A DNA stretch of 19,790 nt, from positions 411 through 20,200 of the forward strand of contig CAJTTB010000027.1 of assembly GCA_910579175.1 (NCBI GenBank), in the 5' to 3' direction. Position 1 is the first letter of the stretch; each line of letters begins with the position of its first letter. Both the position numbers and the translations under genes were made by a program. This DNA comes from an uncultured Oscillospiraceae bacterium. Lineage in GTDB: Bacteria > Bacillota > Clostridia > Oscillospirales > Ruminococcaceae. Below are positions 1 through 6,629 of the stretch, in pieces. Below the pieces are notes generated by a model. The model searched no databases, was not told the origin of the DNA, and saw only the letters and a list, made by a program, of their open reading frames with translations.

Positions 1-215
1 CAGCGGCTCGTAATAAAAAATAATATTGATTTAAAATGTGCCTACGGGCACAAGAATAAAAGGTATATTTTTTGTTACTCGCTAATACGCCTGACTAACG
101 TCAGCGGCTCGTAATAAAAAATAATATTGATTTAAAATGTGCCTACGGGCACAAGAGAAAAGGTATATTTTTTGTTATTTAGTAAAAGGCAACTACATTG
201 CCCACTCCATAATAA
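1..215. repeat. Tandem 101-bp repeat, head of a dispersed intergenic repeat family
   Basis: A segment starting CAGCGGCTCGTAATAAAAAA at base 1 recurs at base 102. About 76 bases are nearly identical; the only difference is AAGAATAAAAGG against AAGAGAAAAGG. Each copy carries a first hairpin, GTGCC-TACG-GGCAC, then an A/T-rich stretch and a second hairpin. The second stem is CTGAC-TAAC-GTCAG in the first copy (91-104) and GGCAA-CTACA-TTGCC in the second (188-202), so sequence changes but pairing is kept. The window opens inside the tail of a possible earlier copy. No protein is encoded. Related, more diverged copies lie at 7841-7930 and 16090-16200. Confidence 0.75.
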
Positions 216-373
216 AAAGTCATTTTATTTTCCTTTGGTGAGAATTTTCTATCTAAAGAGATAGAGCGAGATGTTACTGGAAGCCGTTTAATATCTATAA
301 AGTGGAAAAAATACAAAACAATAATTGTTATTTATGAAAAATAACTTGTGTTGAAATTTGAGGTGAATTGTCA
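216..373 (+). other. recJ upstream region with small hairpins
   Basis: No gene is seen between the repeat and recJ. Two short perfect inverted repeats are present: CTATCT-AAAG-AGATAG (249-264) and GTTATTT-ATGAA-AAATAAC (327-345). The second lies just before the recJ ribosome site and could fold in the leader RNA. No convincing -35/-10 pair was identified. Confidence 0.4.
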
Positions 374-2431
374 TTGGCAATGAAATATTGGAATTTTCCA
401 AAACAAAATCAAAAGCAAGCCGAAATATTGGCAAAAGAATGTGAGATTTCTCCATTTGTAGCAGAAATATTGATCAATCGAAATATGACATCTTATTTAC
501 AGGTACAAGACTTTTTAAATCAAGAAATTGCCTTTGAGAGTCCATTTGTATTGGCGGATATGGATCAGGCGGTAAAGCGGATTCAGACAGCTATAGACAA
601 TTGTGAAAGGATTGCAATCTATGGAGATTATGACTGTGATGGTGTCACCTCTACAGTGATATTGTATTCTTATTTGACCTGTTTGGGTGCAGATGTGATT
701 TATTATATCCCAAGCCGATCACATGAGGGCTATGGACTCAATCAAACGGCAATTCAGTCTCTTTCACAACAGCAGATTTCTTTGATTATCACCGTAGATA
801 ACGGAATTTCTGCAATAGAAGAAGTACAGTATTCCAATCAATTGGGAATGGATATCATTATTACCGACCATCATCAGGTGGGAGAAAAGCTGCCTGAGGC
901 ATATGCAGTTATCAATCCACACCGCAAAGATTGTCCTAGTAAGTTTAAGTATTTAGCAGGTGTTGGGGTGGTATTTAAACTGATTGCAGCAATGGAAGGT
1001 GGAGATTATCACTCTATATTGGAACAATTTGGAGATATTGTAGCAGTGGGCACTGTGGGAGATATTGTGCCATTAATAGGCGAAAATCGGGCGTTGGTAA
1101 ATTATGGATTGAACTTGCTTGCCCATACAGATAATCTGGGATTATATGAATTGATGAAGATAGCTGCAGTTCATTCCCATACACCCACGTCACAGGATAT
1201 TGGTTTTGGAATTGTGCCAAGAATCAATGCGGCTGGAAGGATGGGAAATGCGTTGTTGGCAGTTCGTCTGTTATTAAGTGATACACAGACAGAGGCTGCC
1301 GAATTGGCACAGGAATTAAATACCTTTAATTTATTGAGAAAAGAACAGGAAAATGGTATCTTGACAGATATTCAACGTCAAATTTCAGAAAATCCAGAAA
1401 AGATGTATGATCGTGTTTTGACATTTTATCAGCAGGATTGGCATCATGGAGTGATTGGCATTGTGTCTTCTAAAGTATTGGAGTTTTATGGAAAACCCAA
1501 TTTGTTGATGAGTTTGGATAAAGATGGCGTTTTAACAGGTTCGGGAAGAAGTGTGGAATTTTTTCCACTACATCAACTTTTGACAGCTTGTGAGTCAGAG
1601 TTATTGCGTTATGGAGGGCATAAACAGGCAGCGGGATTTAGTTTGAAATTGGAACGGTTTGAACGGTTTAAACAACTGGTGGAACAATATGCTGCCAAGC
1701 ATTTTTTGGTTATGCCAAATTTTTCTTATCACATTGATAAACAATTATATGCAGATGATTTGACTTTGGAAAATATTAGAGCACTTTCTTTGTTGGAGCC
1801 TTTTGGAGCCGAAAATCAACAACCTTTGTTTTTACTCTCAAAAGCAGTGATAAAGCAGATTACACCGATTTCTGAAAACAAACATCTTCGGTTAAAGTTG
1901 CAGTTTGGCAGTTTGGAAATCAGTGCCATGTGTTTTCGTACTAGTACAAAAGATTTTTTATATACTGTAGAGGATAAAGTTGATTTTTTGGCAAATATCT
2001 CTTTAAATTATTATAAGAATCGGGAGTATTTGTCCATCGTTGTAAAGGACATTCGTCCATCAGAATTTGTGCAGGATCAGTTTTTTTATGCCAAAGGTTA
2101 TTATGAAATGTTTCGTAGAAAAGAACCAATTAAAAAAGCGATACTTGATAAAATCATACCCAATCGAGATGAAGTGGCGATTGTTTATCGCTATTTGAAA
2201 AAACACCATGGCTTTCAAAATGATATTGATTTATTGTTTTCAATATTGATTTCAACTGGCATGAATTATTGTAAATTCCGCTTGATTTTAGATATTTTAA
2301 GCGATGTGAATTTGATATCAATTTCACCATTGTTAAATGAAATTCAACTTTGTGTGACAGATAAAAAGGTGGACTTGCAGACTGCAAATACCATGCAACA
2401 GCTTATCAGCAGACAAGCACAGTGTTGTTGA
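374..2431 (+). CDS. recJ: Single-stranded-DNA-specific exonuclease RecJ
   Basis: RecJ is a 5'-3' exonuclease acting on single-stranded DNA in recombinational and mismatch repair. The DHH-family phosphoesterase signature is clear (numbering from the TTG at 374): GDYDCDG near residues 84-90, ITVDNG near 139-144, TDHH near 164-167, and INPHRKDCP. The DHHA1 motif GGHKQAAGF lies near 414-422, followed by an OB-fold-like region. The protein has about 685 residues, some 100 more than E. coli RecJ. The extra C-terminal part, after about residue 575, carries no motif I recognise. The open frame extends to a TTG at 368, but GAGGTGA at 360-366 fits the TTG at 374 best (7-nt spacer); an ATG at 380 is the other candidate. 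The gene stands alone, followed by a 206-bp gap. Confidence 0.93.
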   Translation: MAMKYWNFPKQNQKQAEILAKECEISPFVAEILINRNMTSYLQVQDFLNQEIAFESPFVLADMDQAVKRIQTAIDNCERIAIYGDYDCDGVTSTVILYSYLTCLGADVIYYIPSRSHEGYGLNQTAIQSLSQQQISLIITVDNGISAIEEVQYSNQLGMDIIITDHHQVGEKLPEAYAVINPHRKDCPSKFKYLAGVGVVFKLIAAMEGGDYHSILEQFGDIVAVGTVGDIVPLIGENRALVNYGLNLLAHTDNLGLYELMKIAAVHSHTPTSQDIGFGIVPRINAAGRMGNALLAVRLLLSDTQTEAAELAQELNTFNLLRKEQENGILTDIQRQISENPEKMYDRVLTFYQQDWHHGVIGIVSSKVLEFYGKPNLLMSLDKDGVLTGSGRSVEFFPLHQLLTACESELLRYGGHKQAAGFSLKLERFERFKQLVEQYAAKHFLVMPNFSYHIDKQLYADDLTLENIRALSLLEPFGAENQQPLFLLSKAVIKQITPISENKHLRLKLQFGSLEISAMCFRTSTKDFLYTVEDKVDFLANISLNYYKNREYLSIVVKDIRPSEFVQDQFFYAKGYYEMFRRKEPIKKAILDKIIPNRDEVAIVYRYLKKHHGFQNDIDLLFSILISTGMNYCKFRLILDILSDVNLISISPLLNEIQLCVTDKKVDLQTANTMQQLISRQAQCC

Positions 2432-2490
2432 GTATAGATGATTCGAGATAGGTGAAAATATAATTGCAAATGTAACAAAAATAGCGTTGT

Positions 2491-2560
2491 GATTTTTTAT
2501 GATATAGCAGCCAACTTGGTTTTCGCAATCCCAAAAAAGGTGCCTTTTTTATAGTGAGTA
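2491..2560 (-). repeat. Possible degenerate minus-strand copy of the intergenic repeat
   Basis: Read on the minus strand this contains ACCAAGTTGGCT, then a spacer, then ATATCATAAAAAATC. That resembles the second hairpin and tail of the copy at 7841-7930 (CAACGAAGTTGG, then TTTCATCATAAAAAAT). The hairpin loop appears collapsed. The segment also holds AAAAAAGG-TG-CCTTTTTT (2533-2550), a perfect 8-bp inverted repeat that might act as a weak terminator for recJ, although its loop is too small to be typical. The match is weak and judged by eye only. Confidence 0.3.
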
Positions 2561-2637
2561 ACACATTGGTTGAATAAGAGTATTTCTAATAAATTGTAAT
2601 ATTTGATTTACATACTTTAGAAAGGAAAGATTGGAAT

Positions 2638-4827
2638 ATGGAGGATAAGACATATTTAGAAGTAGAACAAAAGTTATATCGTGATTTGTTTCGAAAATTA
2701 AAAGATACAGGTAAGATTTATAATACAAAAAAGATTAAACAGGCATTTCATCGCGCAAGTGTTGCCCATCAAGGACAAAAACGTGTATCCGGCGAACCAT
2801 ATATTATTCATCCGGTGAATGTTGCTTATATTTTAATTAATTTGGGAATGGATAGTGCTTGTATTTGCGTTGCACTATTACATGATGTGGTAGAAGACAC
2901 AGAAGTGACATTGGAACAGATACGAGGGGAATTTGGAAGCGAAATTGCGATGTTGGTGAATGGGCTGACAAAATTGACCAATCTCCCAATGTCTTCCAAA
3001 GAGGAACAGCGATCTGAGAATATTCTCAAAGTGCTTATGGCAATGATTCAAGACGTTCGTGTGATTTTGATTAAGTTGGCAGACCGTCTGCACAATATGA
3101 GGACATTACAGTTTAAAGCGCCAGATAAACAACGCATTACCGCGCTTGAAACAATAGAGGTTTATGCGCCGATTGCAAATCGATTGGGAATTATGACAGT
3201 AAAGGAAGAGTTAGAAGATTTGTCAATTCGTTATCTTGACCCAATTGCCTGTCGTGAAATTGATGAGGCGTTGTCTTTAAAAAAGAACGAACAAAGGACA
3301 ATTATTGAATCCATTAAAGCAAGAATTTTAGAGCGTTTAAGAACGTATCAGATTGAACCACATATCGAAGGTAGAGTGAAGAGTCTTTATGGTATTTATA
3401 GCAAAGTGTATAAGGATGGTCGCAGCTTTGATGAAGTTTATGACATTTATGCGGTACGTATCATTGTAGATACAGATATTGACTGTTACAATATTTTTGG
3501 TGTCATTCATGATATGTTTACACCGATTCCCGGTCGTTTTAAGGATTATATTTCCACCCCCAAACCCAACTCTTATCAATCACTGCACACGACTGTCTTG
3601 GGAAAAGAGGGCATTCCATTTGAAGTTCAGATCAGAACTTGGGATATGCACTATATGGCAGAATATGGTATTGCAGCACATTGGAAATATAAAGAGGGAG
3701 TTCATGGAAAAGACAAGTTGGAAGAACAACTTTCCTGGGCTCGTCAACTGATTGAAGCACAACAGGATGCAGGAGAGGATATTACACATACAATTAAAAC
3801 TGATTTAATGCCAGATGATATTTATGTCTTCACACCAAAGGGCGATGTAAAGTGTTTGCCAGTGGGCTCTACAATTGTTGATTTTGCTTATGCCATTCAC
3901 AGTGCTGTGGGAAATAAGATGATTGGTGCAAAGGCAGACGGCAAAATTGTATCTTTGGAGTATAAAATTAAAAATGGTCAGAAGATTGAAATTTTGACCA
4001 CCAAATCCATCTCTCATGGTCCCAATAAAGAGTGGCTTTCCATTGCAAAAACCAGTGAAGCGCGCTCTAAAATTCGGGCATGGTTTAAAAAAGAACGACG
4101 TGAGGAAAATATTGTTGAAGGCAAAATCGAATTAGAGAAGGAACTGAGAAAGAATTATATCCATCTAGATGATGAACAGCGTCAACAGTTGATTGAACGC
4201 CTTTGCAAACGCTATAGTCGCACAGAAAATGATCTGTATGCTGCAATCGGATATGGTGGAATTGTATTGGCGAAAATTATGCCAAATATCAAAGAGGATT
4301 ATGCCAAGTTAATTAAGGAAAATGAAATTGAAATTGATAAACCAGAACTCGTTACAACCAAACCGAAATTGACCGGTGATATTAGCGTTGATGGAATAGA
4401 GGGCTGTCAAGTAAAGATGTCTCAGTGTTGTAATCCGCTCCCAGGTGATGAGATCATTGGATTTATCACCCGTGGGCATGGGGTGTCCATTCACAAAAAG
4501 GATTGTATTAATGTAATTCATTCCATGAGTGACCCAGAACAGGCAGGGCGTTGGATTCGGGTAAACTGGACGAGTTCAGTTGCCAAAAGTTACAATTGTA
4601 CGCTGGATATCATTGCGCATAACCGCGATGCATTATTTGCGGATATTAGCTTGATATTGTCAGGAATGAGAGTTCCGATTTATGAAATAAATGCCAGACA
4701 ACTCAAAAATGGGAATGCCATTGTCATCGTTACAATTGGCATTCAAGGGACAGAACATCTAAAAAATATCATCTATCGATTGAGTAAAATTAACAGTGTG
4801 ATTAGTGTGGAACGTACGGGAAAATAA
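2638..4827 (+). CDS. relA: Bifunctional (p)ppGpp synthetase/hydrolase, RelA/SpoT (Rel) family
   Basis: This enzyme makes and degrades the alarmone (p)ppGpp in the stringent response. Domains in order are as follows. The HD hydrolase has His58, the HD pair at 82-83 and KLADRLHNM near 146-154, so it looks active. The synthetase has RFKDYIS at 300-306, PNSYQSLHT at 310-318 and FEVQIRTWDMHYMAEYG at 328-344. A TGS domain begins at about 393 (DDIYVFTPKG). The zinc-finger/RIS-like region contains CCNPLPGDEI and HKKDC, and an ACT domain ends the protein. The RFKD sequence matches the RXKD form found in bifunctional Rel enzymes rather than the EXDD form of synthetase-only RelA. At 729 residues it has the usual length. 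AAAGGAAAG precedes the ATG. The dtd gene follows after 18 bp, so the two are probably co-transcribed. Confidence 0.95.
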   Translation: MEDKTYLEVEQKLYRDLFRKLKDTGKIYNTKKIKQAFHRASVAHQGQKRVSGEPYIIHPVNVAYILINLGMDSACICVALLHDVVEDTEVTLEQIRGEFGSEIAMLVNGLTKLTNLPMSSKEEQRSENILKVLMAMIQDVRVILIKLADRLHNMRTLQFKAPDKQRITALETIEVYAPIANRLGIMTVKEELEDLSIRYLDPIACREIDEALSLKKNEQRTIIESIKARILERLRTYQIEPHIEGRVKSLYGIYSKVYKDGRSFDEVYDIYAVRIIVDTDIDCYNIFGVIHDMFTPIPGRFKDYISTPKPNSYQSLHTTVLGKEGIPFEVQIRTWDMHYMAEYGIAAHWKYKEGVHGKDKLEEQLSWARQLIEAQQDAGEDITHTIKTDLMPDDIYVFTPKGDVKCLPVGSTIVDFAYAIHSAVGNKMIGAKADGKIVSLEYKIKNGQKIEILTTKSISHGPNKEWLSIAKTSEARSKIRAWFKKERREENIVEGKIELEKELRKNYIHLDDEQRQQLIERLCKRYSRTENDLYAAIGYGGIVLAKIMPNIKEDYAKLIKENEIEIDKPELVTTKPKLTGDISVDGIEGCQVKMSQCCNPLPGDEIIGFITRGHGVSIHKKDCINVIHSMSDPEQAGRWIRVNWTSSVAKSYNCTLDIIAHNRDALFADISLILSGMRVPIYEINARQLKNGNAIVIVTIGIQGTEHLKNIIYRLSKINSVISVERTGK

Positions 4828-4845
4828 AAAATAGAGGTGTATTGT

Positions 4846-5301
4846 TTGAAGGTTATATTACAGCGTGTCAGTCGTGCCCAAGTGACGATCAACCAAGAAC
4901 AAACCAGGCAGATTGGTAAGGGACTTATGGTTTTGGTAGGCATAATGGAGGGCGACGAAAAACAACAGGCGGAATTTTTGGCACAAAAATTAGTGGAATT
5001 GCGTGTTTTTTGTGATGAGCAGGATAAGATGAATTTATCATTACAAGACATTGATGGAGAGATGTTAATTGTATCCAATTTTACGTTGGGAGCAGATTGT
5101 AAAAAGGGAAGAAGACCTTCTTATACCAATTGTGCAAGACCTGAAAAAGCGCAAGCACTTTATGAATACTTTGTACAATGTGTCAGACAAAAAGGTTTAA
5201 AAAATGTACAGACTGGAACATTTGGAGCTGATATGCAGGTTTCATTGATAAATGATGGACCGGTTACCATCATTTTGGATACCAAAGAAATTGGAAAGTA
5301 G
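4846..5301 (+). CDS. dtd: D-aminoacyl-tRNA deacylase (DTD)
   Basis: DTD hydrolyses D-aminoacyl-tRNAs, and also mischarged glycyl-tRNA(Ala), recycling tRNA and guarding chirality in translation. The protein begins MKVILQRVSRAQVTI, typical of the family. It carries the active-site stretch SNFTLGADCKKGRRPSY and the C-terminal NDGPVTIILDT with its Gly-cisPro (GP) motif. At 151 residues it is of normal size. The frame is open back to a GTG at 4837, but AGAGGTG at 4833-4839 is itself the ribosome site and gives a 6-nt spacer to the TTG at 4846. That start also matches the family N-terminus. It lies between relA and the pseudouridine synthase gene, 12 bp upstream of the latter, in an apparent three-gene operon. 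The relA-dtd pairing is widespread in Firmicutes. Confidence 0.94.
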   Translation: MKVILQRVSRAQVTINQEQTRQIGKGLMVLVGIMEGDEKQQAEFLAQKLVELRVFCDEQDKMNLSLQDIDGEMLIVSNFTLGADCKKGRRPSYTNCARPEKAQALYEYFVQCVRQKGLKNVQTGTFGADMQVSLINDGPVTIILDTKEIGK

Positions 5302-5313
5302 GAGAAACATCAA

Positions 5314-6018
5314 ATGCGTTTGGATAAGTTTTTTTCCAGTCAAAATCTAGTTTCCAGAAAACAAATAAAGTCTTTGCTCAAACAAAAAGCGATTGCAGTC
5401 AATGGGTCAACCGATTGCAAACCAGAACAGAAAATCGATCCCCAAAAGGATTGTATTACACTGTTTGGAAAGATTGTGCAGTATCAAGAATATATTTATA
5501 TTATGCTCAATAAACCGCAAGGTGTGGTAAGCGCAACCAATGACCGAACACACCGCACCGTTTTGGACTTGGTGCCAAAGGAGCTATATCGTCCAGGTTT
5601 ATTCCCAGCAGGTAGGTTGGATAAAGATACAACAGGTTTGGTTTTGCTGACCGATGATGGGGAATTGGCACATCGGATATTATCGCCTAAAAATCATGTG
5701 GAAAAGGCATATCTTGCACGGATTGATAAAGAGATTACTCAAATGGATATGATGCAGTTTGAGCAGGGAATGACATTAAAAGATGGATTTGTATGTATGC
5801 CAGCACAAATGCGAGTAGTAGAACTCTGTGATAACCCATTGGTGGAAATTATTTTAAAAGAAGGAAAATATCACCAAATTAAGAGAATGGTTGCTGCGTT
5901 GGGTGGGAAAGTACTCAGTTTAAAACGCATCCGAATGGGAGGATTAACGTTGGATCCACAGCTTGAAGAAGGAGCTTGTAAAAAAATATTGCACAAAGAT
6001 GTTGAGAAATTTTTGTGA
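5314..6018 (+). CDS. rsuA: Pseudouridine synthase, RsuA/RluB/E/F family (probably 16S rRNA U516-type)
   Basis: The enzyme isomerises a uridine to pseudouridine in ribosomal RNA. An N-terminal S4 RNA-binding domain (MRLDKFFSSQNLVSRKQIKS, residues 1 to about 45) is followed by the catalytic domain. That domain has MLNKPQGVVSA near 64-74 and PAGRLDKDTTGLVLLTDDG near 98-116; Asp103 in GRLD is the expected catalytic aspartate. The family's KEGKYHQIKRM motif comes near the C-terminus. The length of 234 residues and the order of motifs fit RsuA (231 residues in E. coli) better than the longer RluB. The exact target uridine cannot be read from sequence alone. GGAG precedes the ATG by 9 nt. It is the last gene of the relA-dtd-rsuA group, and no obvious terminator was found after it. 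Confidence 0.88.
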   Translation: MRLDKFFSSQNLVSRKQIKSLLKQKAIAVNGSTDCKPEQKIDPQKDCITLFGKIVQYQEYIYIMLNKPQGVVSATNDRTHRTVLDLVPKELYRPGLFPAGRLDKDTTGLVLLTDDGELAHRILSPKNHVEKAYLARIDKEITQMDMMQFEQGMTLKDGFVCMPAQMRVVELCDNPLVEIILKEGKYHQIKRMVAALGGKVLSLKRIRMGGLTLDPQLEEGACKKILHKDVEKFL

Positions 6019-6152
6019 ATGAAAAATGGAAAAATTCTGCAAAAATCATGAATTTGTTTATAATTGGGCAAATTAGATAAACTATTTTTTAAAAGTTTGG
6101 GTAATAAGGTACTGTTTTTTACAACAAATATTTGGTATAGTTATAGTACATT

Positions 6153-6336
6153 GAATATGACGATCGCGAGTTTATCTGCTTGTAAAGATTGTCAAAAAAA
6201 GCTACACAAATAGCATAAAGAAAAAAATATAGGGCAAAAACTGCCCGAATTAAAGCCTGTGAAGATAGTAGGTTACGAGGTCAATGAAACAGGAAGCCCG
6301 CTGTGTTTTCGCAATGGGCAGTTTATAAAAATTTAG
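6153..6336 (+). pseudogene. tnpB: Decayed C-terminal fragment of an IS200/IS605 TnpB (OrfB) gene
   Basis: Three overlapping readings together resemble the end of a TnpB RNA-guided nuclease. From 6153 one frame reads EYDDREFICL and then stops. A second frame at 6181 reads CKDCQKKLHK and stops at the TAG at 6211. That same frame reopens as HKEKNIGQKLPELKPVKI and continues to GSPLCFRNGQFIKI with a TAG at 6334. In intact TnpB a zinc ribbon (C-x2-C) is followed by HRDxNAAxNIG and then LPELxPVE, which this order mirrors with a frameshift and a nonsense codon. The N-terminal catalytic region is missing. The family assignment rests on motif memory, not a search. It cannot encode a working nuclease. 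Confidence 0.6.
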
Positions 6337-6582
6337 CCAGAAAACCACATGACTTGATAAAGTGGGTAGATGACTATTTTTGAACAAAGCAATGCTGTAG
6401 ACCTTTGTGTCTGACACAGTTATACAGAAGGATATCTTCTGTATAAAGGGTGTTGTCAATCACCCTCTGATGTAACGCCACTTTAGATAGTAATATCTAT
6501 TGAAGTGAATGGTCGCAGGCGTAAGCCGTCACTACGACTGGGTAGTTACAAGCCCACTATCTTTCGGTGGTGGGTAGTTGAC
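6296..6582 (+). mobile_element. IS200/IS605-type right end(s), possible short non-autonomous element
   Basis: Two similar right-end-like hairpins occur 257 bp apart. The first is GCCCGCTGTG-TTTT-CGCAATGGGC (6296-6319), overlapping the end of the tnpB remnant. The second is CCCACTATC-TTTC-GGTGGTGGG (6553-6574), nine pairs with two T-G wobbles. Both are flanked by AAG on the left and AGTT on the right. Subterminal hairpins of this kind are recognised by the single-strand transposase TnpA in the family. The second is followed by TTGAC and then ATGA. Either two elements are nested, or the second end belongs to a small non-autonomous element. No left end was identified. Confidence 0.5.
6395..6582 (+). 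ncRNA. Omega-RNA/HEARO-like structured RNA candidate
   Basis: Six consecutive self-complementary segments fill this stretch. They are: CTGT-AGAC...GTCT-gac-ACAG (6395-6419); a perfect 10-bp stem TATACAGAAG/CTTCTGTATA (6421-6445); AGGGTG/CACCCT (6447-6466); CACTT+TAGATA/TATCTA+AAGTG (6479-6507); GTCG+GGC with a GTAA tetraloop (6512-6538); and the right-end hairpin (6553-6574). TnpB guide RNAs lie at the 3' end of tnpB and run into the right end, which is the layout here. HEARO RNAs (IscB-associated) are reported to sit just upstream of ATGA, also seen here at 6583. The class is an inference. The intact pairing contrasts with the broken protein gene. Confidence 0.4.
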
Positions 6583-6607
6583 ATGATTATTAATAAGTGG
6601 AAATTAT
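6578..6607 (+). promoter_or_regulatory. Candidate promoter for the ABC ATPase, partly inside the IS end
   Basis: A perfect TTGACA (6578-6583) is followed after 18 bp by AATTAT (6602-6607), a four-of-six match to TATAAT. The first five bases of the -35 box are the apparent last bases of the insertion remnant. AGGAGG of the ATPase ribosome site lies shortly downstream. Confidence 0.4.
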
Positions 6608-6629
6608 TTATTTTTAGGAGGTCCATATT

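Larger units (their letters stand above)
6019..6629 (+). other. 611-bp gene-free region occupied by IS200/IS605-type remnants
   Basis: No intact gene is present. Bases 6019-6150 show nothing recognisable. Bases 6153-6336 encode a broken TnpB C-terminus. Two hairpins with the same layout (AAGCCC, then a CT-containing stem, TTT loop, TGGG and AGTT) lie at 6294-6323 and 6550-6579. Between them is a run of self-complementary segments. The last 45 bases hold the start signals of the following ABC ATPase gene. Confidence 0.7.

Noticed and set aside
1..215. Tandem repeat as a CRISPR array
   Set aside because: The unit is about 101 bp with no 25-40 bp repeats alternating with unique spacers, and related copies are scattered singly elsewhere.
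3479..3751. A 90-residue plus-strand frame inside relA
   Set aside because: It overlaps the conserved synthetase domain in another frame and shows no recognisable motif.
6250..6459. Minus-strand open frame across the IS remnant
   Set aside because: It is antisense to the tnpB fragment and hairpins, without motif or ribosome site.
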